A DNA stretch of 47,556 nt, from NCBI RefSeq assembly GCF_016862195.1, contig NZ_BOMM01000082.1, forward strand, positions 1-47,556, read 5' to 3'. Below, one piece after another: positions 17,901 through 26,175 of this stretch. The notes below the pieces were generated by a model that was not told where the DNA came from, made no database searches, and saw nothing but the letters and a program-made list of their open reading frames with translations. Source of the DNA: Paractinoplanes ferrugineus. Lineage in GTDB: Bacteria > Actinomycetota > Actinomycetes > Mycobacteriales > Micromonosporaceae. A program made the translations under genes and the position numbers. Within the stretch, counting starts at the first letter, position 1, and each line of letters begins with the position of its first letter.

Positions 17901-20900
17901 TGGTCGACGGCGAGACCGCACACGCCGAGGACCGGTTGCGCGACCCGGGTGTCCCGGAGGCGGTCGGCGTGCTCCTGGCCGGTCTCCTCGTCGAAGGCGG
18001 CCGGCGGGAACATCTGCGGCACCCACTCGCGGCCCAGCCCCAGATATTGGTTCAGGTGCGGGAACGTGACGAACAGGTCGGACAGCGCGCCCGGCCGCTG
18101 ACTGCCCTGCCCGGGGAAGAGGAACGCGACCTTGCCCGGCTCCGCGTCCGCCTCTTCCGGCTGGATCAGGCCGAGGCGCGGGGCGTGGTCGCCGGCGAGC
18201 GCCCGGTGCAGCAGACCGACCAGGTCCGACACGTCCTCGGCGACCACCGCGATGCGAACCTTGCCGCTGCGGGCGTCGGCGCCGCGGGACGCCTCGGCGG
18301 CCAGGTCGCGCAGCCGGGCGGCGGGGTTGGCGGCGATCTTGTCCAGCAGCTTGCCGACCGCGCCGCGAGCGGCCACCCGGTCGGCGCCCCGGAAGAGGAA
18401 CAGCTCGGCGGGCCACTGCTGGCGCGCGTGCTGCGGATCCGCGGTCGGCGCGTGCGCGCCCAGCACCACGTGGAAGTTGGTGCCACCGAACCCGAACGCG
18501 CTGACGCCGGCCAGCCGCTCGGCCGCCGGGACTCCCCACGGGCGCGGCTCGGTGTTGAACGCGAACGGGCTCCGCTGCGCGCTCCACGCCGGGTTGGGCC
18601 GGCTCAGGTGCAGCGTCGGCGGCCGTACCCCGGTGTGCAGGGCCAGTGCCGCCTTGATCACCCCGGCCATGCCCGCGGCGCACTTGGTGTGCCCGATCTG
18701 CGACTTGACCGAGCCGAGCACCGTACCGCCCGGTTCCGCCCCGGACTCGGTGAAGACCTTGGTCAAGGTCTCCAGTTCGGTACGGTCGCCGACGACCGTG
18801 CCGGTGCCGTGCGCCTCGACGAGCCCGACCTGGGCCGGCGAGACACCCGCGACGGCGAAGGCCCGGTCCAGGGCTCGGCGCTGCCCGTCCGGGCGCGGGG
18901 CGGTCAGGCCCAGTGCCCGCCCGTCACTGGCGCCGCCGATCCCTTTGATCACCGCGTACACCCGGTCGCCGTCGCGTTCGGCGTCGCTGAGCCGCTTGAG
19001 CACCACGGCCGCGACCCCCTCGCCGAGCGCGATGCCGTCGCCCGTGCTGTCGAAGGTGCGGCACCGGCCGGTCGGGGACAACGCGTGGGCGGAGGTGAAC
19101 ATGATGTAGTCGTTGATGCCGTTGTGCAGGTCGGCACCACCGCAGATCATCATGTCGCTGGCGCCGGTGCTCAACTCCTTGCAGGCCGAGTCGAGGGCGG
19201 CGAGCGACGAGGCGCAGGCGGCGTCGACCGTGAAGTTGGGGCCGCCGAGGTCGAGGCGGTTGGCGATGCGGCCGGCGGTCACGTTGGCCAGCACGCCCGG
19301 GAAGGTGTCCTCGGTGATCTCCGGCAGCTCGTCGATCAGGCCGGCCGGCACCTCGCCGAAGTAGGCCGGCAACAGCGTCCGCAGGTTGATCGCGTGGCTG
19401 AGGTCGCTGCCCTCCTCGGAGCCGAAGACGACGCCGGTTCTCGAGTGGTCGACGCCCCCGTCGTACGGGTAGCCCGCGTCGGTCAGGGCTCGGGCCGAGA
19501 TCTCCAGGGCGATCAACTGGGTCGGGTCGATGGTGGCCAGCGCGGCCGGGGGGATGCCGTACCTGATGGCGTCGAACGGGACCGGGTCGATGAAGCCGCC
19601 CCACCGCGAGACCGAGTACCGCCCGGTCTCGCCCGGCCCGATCTGCGGCGCGTAATAGGTGTCCGGGTCCCAGCGTTGCGTCGGCACCTCGGTGATCGCG
19701 TCGACGCCGCCCAGGATGGTCTGCCAGTAGCCGGCCAGGTCGGGCGAGCCGGCGAACACGCAGGCCATGCCGACGATCGCGATGTCGAGCGGCGCCGCGG
19801 CCGGCGGTTCGGGCGACTCGTCCAGGCCGAGGCCGACTCGCAGGGCCGCGACCCGTTCCGCGTGCAGCCCGGCGGCCCCCGAGCTGACCTGGGTGTGCAG
19901 CTGCTCGACGGTGGTGGCGGCGTGCCGGAGCACGGCCACCTGGCCGGCCATGAAGAGCCCGTCGGCGGCCTGCCCGGCGGCGTCCACCTCGACGAGCGCG
20001 TCGCCGTCGCGGCGCAGCCCCTTGCTCGCGATCCGCAGCCGGCCCACGTTGAGCTGTTCGAGCTGCTCCCAGACCGCCCGGTTGGCCACCCCCGCGCCCT
20101 CGAGCGACGTGCGCAGCTCGCGGAAGTCGTCGACGAAGTCCGACTTCAGGCACCGGGTCGCATGCCCCGGAGCGGTCTCGAGCAGGGCGGTCCCGGTCGC
20201 CTCGATGGCCCGCTGCTGGAACAGCGGCTGGATCGCGCCGTGCCGGAGCGCCTCGGCGGTGAACAGGTAGGCCGTTCCCATCAGGAGGCCGGCCTTGGCG
20301 CCGCGCCGGGCGAGCGGGCCGGTCATCGCGGCCACCATGGCCGCGGACCGCTCGTCGTGGATCCCGCCGGCGAAGAAGATCTGCAGTTCGGCGGCGACCT
20401 CGGTGGGTTGCTCGTCGAGGAACTCCTCGAGCACGGCCAGCTGGGCCTCCCAGAGCGGGAAGCTGGTGCGCGGGCCCACGTGGCCGCCGCACTCGGCGCC
20501 CTCGAAGATGAACTTGCGGGAGCCGGCCCGCAGGAACTGCCGCAGCAGCCCCGGTGAGGGCACGTGCAGGAACGAACTGATGCCGACCGCCTCCAGGTCG
20601 GCGGCCTGGGCGGGTCGGCCGCCCGCGATGATCGCGACCTGCGGCTTGATCTCGTGGATCGCCTCGATCTGCGCGGCCCGCACCGCCTCGGGTGCGAAGC
20701 CGAGCACCCCGACGCCCCAGGGCCGGTCACCGAGCGTGGCCCGGGCCTCGAGCAGCATCCGGCGGGTCTGCTCGCCGCCGGCGAGCGCGAGCGCGATGAA
20801 CGGCAGGGCGCCCGCCTCGGCCACCGCGGCGGCGAAGCCCGCCACGTCGCTGACCCGGGTCATCGGGCCCTGCGCGACCGGGATCCGGACGCCGAGCGCC

Positions 20901-21733
20901 TCGGCGAGCGGTGCGCCGGGCCGCAGGCTGTCGCCCCCGTCGGCATGCTTCAGAGCGTCGAGCACCGCGCCGCTGACGCCGCGCACCGCTGACGCCGTGT
21001 CGCTCCACCGGTCGGCGAAGTCGCGGGCGAGCCAGCCGTCCTGGCCGATCGGCAGCAGGGCCGGCCCGAGACGCAGCCCGCGCCGCTCGCCTTCGGACAC
21101 CACCTCGGTGCCGTCCATCCGCCGCAACAGACCGGCCACGTCGTCCGCCACTATGGACTCTGACAACAGCGCGAGCTGGGTGTCGAGCAGGACGCCCGCC
21201 GCGCCGCCGACGATCGAGGCCACCGCCGTCCGTGGACCGATGCCGCCGGCCACCCAGACGGGCACGTCGAACTCGGTCACCAACTGTTGCAAGAGGACGA
21301 ACGCGCTCAGATCGCTGACCCGGCCGCCGGACTCCATTCCCCGCGCGACGAGTCCGGCGGCACCGGCGGCGACCGCGTCGCGCGCCTCGGTGACGCTGGT
21401 GACCTCGACCAGGACCTCGTAGCGGTCGACCAGGTCGGCGACCGCCCACGGGCCGTTCGCCGCCAGGAGCAGCACCCGCACGGCCTCGCCGGCCAGCCGG
21501 GTCAGGTCGGCCGGGGTCGCGGCGCAGTCGGCGGTGACACGCACACCGAGACCGGTGACCCGGCGGGCCGTCTGCGCCAGGGAGCGCAGCGTCCAGGCGT
21601 CACCCTCGGCCAGGTCGAACACCGCCAGGGCACCCGCTCGGGCGGCCGCGGCGAGGACGTGCTGGCTGGGCGCCAGGCCGACACCCCCGGTTACGGCGAG
21701 GACCAGTCGATTCGGATCAAGGGCAGCACTCAT
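14906..21733 (-). CDS. Iterative type I PKS subunit, NPD-NPD-KS-AT-ACP-KR
   Basis: This 2275-residue synthase subunit starts at the ATG at 21731-21733, with GGGAG 4 bases upstream; an upstream ATG adds 33 basic residues with no ribosome site. Two nitropropane-dioxygenase/PfaD-like TIM-barrel domains come first (about 1-250 and 265-610). The second has ECGGHVG, the flavin enoyl-reductase-type His motif; the first reads ESGGRVS. Next are a KS (about 648-1094, DAACASS near 838), an AT (about 1204-1500, GHSYGE near 1294, AFHSPV near 1398), an ACP (about 1681-1764) with the PUFA-synthase-like motif SVDSIKRAE near 1716, and a KR (about 1995-2270) with GGARGIT and the catalytic QSDYAAAND. DH and PPTase are in the next gene. 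This resembles PfaA fused behind PfaD. The product cannot be predicted. Confidence 0.92.
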   Translation of the reverse strand: MSAALDPNRLVLAVTGGVGLAPSQHVLAAAARAGALAVFDLAEGDAWTLRSLAQTARRVTGLGVRVTADCAATPADLTRLAGEAVRVLLLAANGPWAVADLVDRYEVLVEVTSVTEARDAVAAGAAGLVARGMESGGRVSDLSAFVLLQQLVTEFDVPVWVAGGIGPRTAVASIVGGAAGVLLDTQLALLSESIVADDVAGLLRRMDGTEVVSEGERRGLRLGPALLPIGQDGWLARDFADRWSDTASAVRGVSGAVLDALKHADGGDSLRPGAPLAEALGVRIPVAQGPMTRVSDVAGFAAAVAEAGALPFIALALAGGEQTRRMLLEARATLGDRPWGVGVLGFAPEAVRAAQIEAIHEIKPQVAIIAGGRPAQAADLEAVGISSFLHVPSPGLLRQFLRAGSRKFIFEGAECGGHVGPRTSFPLWEAQLAVLEEFLDEQPTEVAAELQIFFAGGIHDERSAAMVAAMTGPLARRGAKAGLLMGTAYLFTAEALRHGAIQPLFQQRAIEATGTALLETAPGHATRCLKSDFVDDFRELRTSLEGAGVANRAVWEQLEQLNVGRLRIASKGLRRDGDALVEVDAAGQAADGLFMAGQVAVLRHAATTVEQLHTQVSSGAAGLHAERVAALRVGLGLDESPEPPAAAPLDIAIVGMACVFAGSPDLAGYWQTILGGVDAITEVPTQRWDPDTYYAPQIGPGETGRYSVSRWGGFIDPVPFDAIRYGIPPAALATIDPTQLIALEISARALTDAGYPYDGGVDHSRTGVVFGSEEGSDLSHAINLRTLLPAYFGEVPAGLIDELPEITEDTFPGVLANVTAGRIANRLDLGGPNFTVDAACASSLAALDSACKELSTGASDMMICGGADLHNGINDYIMFTSAHALSPTGRCRTFDSTGDGIALGEGVAAVVLKRLSDAERDGDRVYAVIKGIGGASDGRALGLTAPRPDGQRRALDRAFAVAGVSPAQVGLVEAHGTGTVVGDRTELETLTKVFTESGAEPGGTVLGSVKSQIGHTKCAAGMAGVIKAALALHTGVRPPTLHLSRPNPAWSAQRSPFAFNTEPRPWGVPAAERLAGVSAFGFGGTNFHVVLGAHAPTADPQHARQQWPAELFLFRGADRVAARGAVGKLLDKIAANPAARLRDLAAEASRGADARSGKVRIAVVAEDVSDLVGLLHRALAGDHAPRLGLIQPEEADAEPGKVAFLFPGQGSQRPGALSDLFVTFPHLNQYLGLGREWVPQMFPPAAFDEETGQEHADRLRDTRVAQPVLGVCGLAVDHLLRDFGVRPDMVGGHSYGELVALCTAGAFDPGTLLGLSRDRAAAILTAAGDDPGTMAAVNGTAEQITEALTAAGLADEVTLANRNAPTQIVISGRTESVERAVTVLTEAGLRARRIPVACAFHSPVVADATESFAATLASHQVHAPGLPVWSNHTAKPYPTTAADVRAGLAAQIGAPVRFVEQIEAMYEAGARVFVEAGPGRVLSGLVDAVLGDRPHLSVAPDGRSGDGVRGLLVAAAELACAGLPVDTGWLFRGRATGGPADVPRPNRPTWTVDGQLVRDRDGKHLTGGVNPPRRIEVLTMSASHSAPGGGHDSRGELVSDFLRTSRELIATQRDVLLAFLGEQPAGGRLVWQDDEPPLRSLERPAAPARTVDRPLSPAPGPALLGSPTVAETEAVFESPAAAAVDVRAAVLSVISDRTGYPEELIELDLDLEADLSVDSIKRAEVAGEVANRLGLSVDGPEGELEELVKARTVRSMVSWLDTRVNGEAGPEVAPVPFVPEAAAEQSPTAAGIAPRRMINGWAPAPAGASRLDLTGARFLITGAATVAAPLADALAELGASGVIAPTGAEPADPGPAGFDGIIVLDGLTGTAPLLPAAFGFLKAALAAGPRWLLAAGPAGGSIGTDGMPGFFRTVAREYPQVVARYVELESDPDAADVTRLLIEEIGDGTPAPIVRRGAGDRLAEVLTPVGLGMLADGGAGPAGDGVSEARAIGLDADSVVVLIGGARGITPWFARTLAGAARCRLELVGRTPLPQTDEDPELGAAHDPVALRGVLARRGMRSPAEIDRTASAVLAAREVAATIAELTELGAQVRYHTLDVRDDEATHRLIKQIQDTHGRIDGVVYAAGIIEDKLIADKDPASFERVFRTKVDGARSVLDALEAAGSAPLFTVMFGSIAAAYGNRGQSDYAAANDALGTLAARWAHRSGGRALTVHWGPWAPVGNHGGMVTAELTAEYGRRGIDLIDPEEGALSLLRELAWGDAAVDAVVLTASGW

Positions 21734-21803
21734 CGGACTCCCGCTTCGTGTGGCGGCGCGTTGAGGGGGTCGGGTACGACACGTCTCTTGGCTTCGATGT
21801 ATT

Positions 21804-21832
21804 CGGATAGATAGATCACGTTCGAGATGCAA
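21804..21832 (-). promoter_or_regulatory. Candidate promoter of the PKS operon
   Basis: Read on the minus strand, TTGCAT (21827-21832) and TATCCG (21804-21809) are separated by 17 bases, about 70 bases before the PKS ATG. The -10 element sits in a short ATCT repeat. Only the spacing and weak consensus matches support it. Confidence 0.35.
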
Positions 21833-22460
21833 GTTAGTGGTGACTGATTACAACGGAGTTACACCATGTCGATGGAAAACGTGCAAATTCTTTCGTCGCC
21901 GGCCCCCATCCCCGTCGGATCGATGGCCTAAATATCGAGGTTCATAAGTATCTTCGGCACCGGCCGGACACCGGCGCCGGCGCGCCGGCGGGACGCGGGG
22001 CACGAGCCGGCCGGCCGGCCGAGCCGACCTCCGCAACCGTGCAAACCCGCTCCGGCGCATCCGGCGAGGCGGCCGTCGCCGCGAATTACGGACGCGTTTC
22101 GCAACGGTAACGGCACACTTCCCGCGCTTTCCGAGCACACCCGGAGCACCTCGCCCGACGCGCATTCGGCGTGCTTGACGCCGCGTGCGCTTTCGGTCAC
22201 CGAGCTCGGCCCCGCGACGCGACGAGAACGGCTTCGGTGACACACCTGCTGGCCGGAGGCGTGCGCGGCCCTCGCGGCGACCGAACCACGAACCGGTGAC
22301 GCTTTGCGCATTCGTCCTAGCGCATTTACATAAGTCGATCTATTGACTGCCGATACAAGGCCGTAGCGAGGATCGCGGAACTGAAATTTCCGGATCCGCC
22401 TATATCGCGAGCCGAGGCTACCGGCCTATCCGCAATTCCACCCTGACCTCCGAAGGCCTG

Positions 22461-22476
22461 CGGCAAACGCTTGCCG
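22461..22476. promoter_or_regulatory. LacI-family-type operator upstream of the aldouronate importer
   Basis: CGGCAAACGCTTGCCG is an imperfect palindrome (7 of 8 base pairs) around a central CG, the layout typical of LacI/GalR-family operators. It ends 18 bases before the TTGACA box of the importer promoter. The LacI-type regulator at 30857-32203 is an obvious candidate ligand, but a distant regulator is equally possible. Confidence 0.45.
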
Positions 22477-22494
22477 GGGCCCCCGGATCGGGGG

Positions 22495-22523
22495 TTGACA
22501 CTCATCGATGTTCCACCTAGTTT
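22495..22523 (+). promoter_or_regulatory. Candidate promoter of the ABC importer operon
   Basis: TTGACA (22495-22500) is followed after 17 bases by TAGTTT (22518-22523), about 85 bases before the importer start. The palindrome CATCGATG (22503-22510) lies in the spacer, a good position for a repressor. The same 9 bases, CATCGATGT, recur upstream of the GH30 gene at 30673-30681. Confidence 0.5.
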
Positions 22524-22609
22524 TCCGAAACAAAGCCACTGCAACCGAAACTTTCGCTCGCTGGTCCGTGGCCGTTCGCGAGGTGCGTCGGAGAATCAGG
22601 AGGAACGGC

Positions 22610-23587
22610 ATGGCCCTGCTCAGTTCGGCCGCCCCGGTCGCCGATGCGGATCCCCCGGCGGCCACCCGCGACGACCGGCCACGCCGGCGCACCTGGCGGG
22701 CGGCGCTGCGGCGGGACTGGCAGCTCTACTCGCTGGCCGTCCTGCCGCTGCTGTTCTTCCTGGTCTTCCGCTACCTGCCGATGCTCGGCAACGTGATCGC
22801 CTTCCGGCGGTACGTGCCGGGCGGCGATCTCTTCGGCGAGACGTGGGTGGGCCTGCGCTACTTCAAGATGTTCCTGAACGACCCCACGTTCTGGCAGGTC
22901 TTCACCAACACCCTGGTCATCGGCGCGCTCACCCTGCTGTTCTGCTTCCCGCTGCCGATCGTGCTGGCCCTGCTGCTCAACGAGGTGCGCACCCGGTTCC
23001 TCAAGCGGTTCGTGCAGACCATCGCGTACCTTCCGCACTTCCTGTCGGTGGTGGTGGTCTCCGGCCTGGTCCTGCAGATGCTGTCGGTGGACGGCGTGGT
23101 CAACCAGGGCCTGCGCGCGGCTGGCCAGGACGCCGTCGCCTTCATGCAGGAACCGGGCTGGTTCCGCACCATCTACGTCAGCTCCGAGGTGTGGCAGACA
23201 GTCGGCTGGGGCACGATCCTCTATCTCGCCGCGCTCACCACCATCGACGCCGAGCTCTACCAGCAGGCGCAGGTCGACGGGGCGAACCGGTGGCGCCAGA
23301 CCTGGCACGTGACGCTGCCGGGCATCCGGCCCACGATGGTCACCCTGCTGATCCTCAACGTCGGCACGTTCCTGGCGGTCGGCTTCGAGAAGATCCTGCT
23401 GCTCTACAACCCGCTGACCTTCCCCACCGCGGACGTCGTCTCCACGTACCTCTACCGGGTCGGCGTGGTCTCCGGCAGCTTCAGCTACGCGGCGGCGATC
23501 GGCCTGTTCGAATCGGTGATCGGCCTGACCCTGGTGCTCTCGGCCAACTACCTGTCCCGGCGCACGGTCGGGACGAGCCTGTGGTGA
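22610..23587 (+). CDS. Carbohydrate ABC importer permease 1 (LplB-type)
   Basis: This 325-residue inner-membrane permease of the CUT1 family has about six membrane helices and the cytoplasmic EAA loop QVDGANRWRQTWHVTLPGI near 221-239, which docks the ATPase. The start at 22610 is fixed by a strong AGGAGGA six bases upstream; the frame open from 22508 has no such site. It resembles LplB/YteP permeases, which in Bacillus and Paenibacillus take up oligo-uronides including aldouronates. It overlaps the second permease by 4 bases. No ATP-binding subunit is encoded in the operon, so a shared MsiK-like ATPase is probably used. Confidence 0.9.
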   Translation: MALLSSAAPVADADPPAATRDDRPRRRTWRAALRRDWQLYSLAVLPLLFFLVFRYLPMLGNVIAFRRYVPGGDLFGETWVGLRYFKMFLNDPTFWQVFTNTLVIGALTLLFCFPLPIVLALLLNEVRTRFLKRFVQTIAYLPHFLSVVVVSGLVLQMLSVDGVVNQGLRAAGQDAVAFMQEPGWFRTIYVSSEVWQTVGWGTILYLAALTTIDAELYQQAQVDGANRWRQTWHVTLPGIRPTMVTLLILNVGTFLAVGFEKILLLYNPLTFPTADVVSTYLYRVGVVSGSFSYAAAIGLFESVIGLTLVLSANYLSRRTVGTSLW

Positions 23588-24492
23588 GCGTGCTCGAGGC
23601 CCCCGCGACCCGCCCGCAGGGGCTGCGCCCGAGCCGCGGCTACCGGGTCTTCCAGGTGTTCAACGGGGTCGCCCTGACCCTCGTCGTGGTGCTGACCCTG
23701 TTCCCGTTCGGCAACATCCTGGCCCGCTCGTTCAGCGGTGAGCACGAGATCCGCTCCGGGCAGGTGAGCCTGCTCCCCCGCGGGTTCAACCTGACCACGT
23801 ACCGGATCGTCATGTCCGACGCGATGTTCTGGACCAACTACCGCAACACCGTGGTCTACACGGTCGTCGCCACCGCACTCGCCCTGGCGCTGACCACCTG
23901 TTACGCGTACGTCCTGTCCAAGCGCCAGCTGAAGGGCCGCGGCCTGCTGGTCGCCATCGCGGTGTTCACGATGTTCTTCAACGGCGGCCTGATCCCCAAC
24001 TACGTGCTGGTCAGCTCGCTCGGACTGCGCAACACGCTGTGGGCGATCGTGCTGCCGAACGCGATAAACGTGTTCAACCTGCTGGTGATGAAGGCCTTCT
24101 TCGAGAGCATGCCGACCGAGCTGGAGGAGTCCGCGGCGGTCGACGGCACGGGGACGTACGGAACCCTGTGGCGCATCGTGCTTCCACTGTCCAAAGCGGT
24201 GCTCGCCACGATGCTGCTGTTCTACGCGGTGGCGTTCTGGAACTCGTGGTTCCCGGGCTTCCTCTACATGGACCGCCAGGAGTTGTTCCCGGTCACCGTC
24301 TATCTGCGCAACCTGATCGCCGGCGCGACCGGCGGCGCCGACCAGACCGCGGCGAGCGACACGGCGCTGCAGATCGGGGCCAACATCCAGGCCGTGACGA
24401 TCGTGCTCACGATGCTGCCGATCCTGCTGGTCTACCCGTTCATCCAGCGCTTCTTCGTCTCCGGAGTCATGCTCGGCGCCGTCAAGGGCTAG
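23584..24492 (+). CDS. Carbohydrate ABC importer permease 2 (YtcP-type)
   Basis: This 302-residue permease partners permease 1 and is of the YtcP/AraQ type. Its GTG start overlaps the TGA of the first permease (GTGA), so translation is coupled. The EAA loop EESAAVDGTGTYGTLWRIV is near 180. The conserved NGGLIPNYVLV stretch after the third helix is typical of the YtcP branch linked to LplA-type binding proteins. With the neighbouring GH67 and GH30 genes, the most likely cargo is methylglucuronoxylan-derived aldouronates. Confidence 0.9.
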   Translation: MSVLEAPATRPQGLRPSRGYRVFQVFNGVALTLVVVLTLFPFGNILARSFSGEHEIRSGQVSLLPRGFNLTTYRIVMSDAMFWTNYRNTVVYTVVATALALALTTCYAYVLSKRQLKGRGLLVAIAVFTMFFNGGLIPNYVLVSSLGLRNTLWAIVLPNAINVFNLLVMKAFFESMPTELEESAAVDGTGTYGTLWRIVLPLSKAVLATMLLFYAVAFWNSWFPGFLYMDRQELFPVTVYLRNLIAGATGGADQTAASDTALQIGANIQAVTIVLTMLPILLVYPFIQRFFVSGVMLGAVKG

Positions 24493-24533
24493 CGCCGGGC
24501 CGTCCTCAACGCCCACTCATTGGAGTCACCCAC

Positions 24534-26174
24534 ATGGTTCAGCTCTCTCGACGTCAACTTCTGGCCGCGGCGGGCGCCGCCGCGGTGGCCGGCCTGGCCG
24601 CTTGCAGCGACGGCGACTCGGATTCCGGCAACCTGGACGGCAAGCGCGCCGGCGCGATGGACGGCTTCAAGGCCGGCGACCAGTTCAAGGCGACCGAGCC
24701 GCTCAAGTTCTCGATCATGCTGTTGAGCAACCAGGCGTACCCCTACAAGGCGGACTGGCCGTTCTGGGCCGAGCTGACCAAGCGCACGAACGTGACGCTG
24801 GAGCCGGTCGCCGTGCCGGGCAGCGACTACAACCAGAAGCGCAGCGTGATGGTCAGCGCCGGCAACGCTCCACTGCTCATCCCGAAGACGTACCACCCGT
24901 CCGAGGAGGCGTACATCGCCGGCGGCGCGATCCTGGCGGTCAGCGACTACGCCGACCTCATGCCGAACTACACCGACAAGGTCAACCGCTGGAACCTCAA
25001 GGCCAACCTCGACACGTACGCCCAGGAGGACGGCAAGTACTACCTGCTGCCCGGCGTGCACGAGGGCGTCTGGCAGGACTACTCGCTGGCGATGCGCAGC
25101 GACATCCTGACGAAGCTGAACCTGGCCGTCCCGAAGACGTGGGACGAGGTCGCCTCGACGCTGCGCGAGATGAAGAAGGCCTACCCGAACCAGTACCCGC
25201 TGTCCGACCGGTGGAGCACGCCGCCGCAGCCCGGCGGCAACGCGCTGATCAGCATCGTGGGTCAGGGGTACGGGGTGAACGCCGGCTGGTCGTGGAACCC
25301 GGCCTTCTGGGACGCGAACGCGGGCAAGTTCGCCTTCACCGGCGCGACCGAGCAGTACCGGCAGATGCTGCAGTACCTCGCCGGGCTGGTGAGCGAGAAG
25401 CTCGTCGACCCGGAGAGCTTCACCCAGACCGACGACAACGCGCGGCAGAAGTTCGCCAGCGGCAAGTCGTTCGTGATGTGCTGCAACGCCCAGACGCTGG
25501 TCAAGGAGGCCCGCAAGGACATCGCGAAGCTGCCCGGGGCGACCGTGACGAAGATCCCGCTGCCGATGGGCCCGATGGGCGCCTCCCTCCCGCCGGACAA
25601 CCGGCTCGAGAACGGGCTGATGATCTCCCGCAAGGCGCTGGAGAACAAGAACTTCGTCGCCCTCATGCAGTTCGTCGACTGGCTCTGGTACTCCGACGCC
25701 GGCCAGATGTTCAGCCGGTGGGGCATCGAGGGGGAGACCTACTCGGGCAAGGTCGAGGACGCCAGCTTCAAGCTCGACCCGAAGATCAAGTGGAGCGGGC
25801 TCAACCCGGGTGCGGCCAAGGATCTGCAGGTCGACTACGGCTTCTCGAACGGCGTCTTCGCGTACGGCGGCAGCACCGCCATGCTCAACTCGCAGTTCTC
25901 CGACGAGGAGAAGGTGTTCCAGGCGGAGATGCACAAGCGGGAGATCCGCCCGGTGCCGCCCGGCCACCCGCTGACCGTGGAGGAGCGCGAGCAGGCGACA
26001 CTGCAGGAGGCCGCCCTGCACGACCACGTCGACCAGCAGACCCTGAAGTTCATCCTGGGACAGCGGCCGCTGTCCGAGTGGGACGCCTACGTCGCCGAGC
26101 TCAAGGGCAAGGGACTCGACCAGTACGTCGGCACGATGAACAAGGCGTACGAGCGGTTCAAGGAGAAGAAGTGA
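24534..26174 (+). CDS. Extracellular solute-binding lipoprotein (LplA-type)
   Basis: This 546-residue lipoprotein starts with a twin-arginine-like SRRQLL motif and lipobox LAAC (Cys24), followed by a Gly/Asp/Ser-rich tether. The large two-lobed body matches the LplA family of oligosaccharide-binding proteins, longer than the usual 430 residues of CUT1 binding proteins. GGAG lies 8 bases before the ATG. The gene follows the two permeases by 41 bases and must capture their substrate at the cell surface, probably aldotri- or aldotetrauronic acid given the adjacent alpha-glucuronidase. Confidence 0.9.
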   Translation: MVQLSRRQLLAAAGAAAVAGLAACSDGDSDSGNLDGKRAGAMDGFKAGDQFKATEPLKFSIMLLSNQAYPYKADWPFWAELTKRTNVTLEPVAVPGSDYNQKRSVMVSAGNAPLLIPKTYHPSEEAYIAGGAILAVSDYADLMPNYTDKVNRWNLKANLDTYAQEDGKYYLLPGVHEGVWQDYSLAMRSDILTKLNLAVPKTWDEVASTLREMKKAYPNQYPLSDRWSTPPQPGGNALISIVGQGYGVNAGWSWNPAFWDANAGKFAFTGATEQYRQMLQYLAGLVSEKLVDPESFTQTDDNARQKFASGKSFVMCCNAQTLVKEARKDIAKLPGATVTKIPLPMGPMGASLPPDNRLENGLMISRKALENKNFVALMQFVDWLWYSDAGQMFSRWGIEGETYSGKVEDASFKLDPKIKWSGLNPGAAKDLQVDYGFSNGVFAYGGSTAMLNSQFSDEEKVFQAEMHKREIRPVPPGHPLTVEEREQATLQEAALHDHVDQQTLKFILGQRPLSEWDAYVAELKGKGLDQYVGTMNKAYERFKEKK

Positions 26175-26175
26175 C

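Larger units (their letters stand above)
21734..22609. other. 876-bp non-coding divergent region between PKS and importer genes
   Basis: No supportable gene was found. Minus-strand readings at 21848-22243 and 21928-22311 have composition-driven, Arg/Ala-rich products and no ribosome site. The region is lower in GC at both ends, where candidate promoters for the PKS operon and the ABC importer lie. In the middle it has GC-rich palindromes, including a 16-bp one at 21975-21990. The length exceeds what two promoters need, so binding sites for unknown regulators or a small RNA are possible, but nothing specific can be claimed. Confidence 0.6.

Noticed and set aside
16961..20557. 1198-residue plus-strand ORF opposite the first PKS
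   Set aside because: It is a shadow of the KS, AT and NPD coding region, rich in Gly/Arg/Asp and lacking recognisable motifs.
21848..22311. Two overlapping minus-strand ORFs of 131 and 127 codons in the divergent gap
   Set aside because: Products are composition-driven, there is no ribosome site, and one would cover the candidate PKS promoter region.
22508..22609. Longer start for permease 1
   Set aside because: The ATG at 22508 overlaps the predicted promoter, while 22610 has an excellent AGGAGGA and gives the normal N-terminus.
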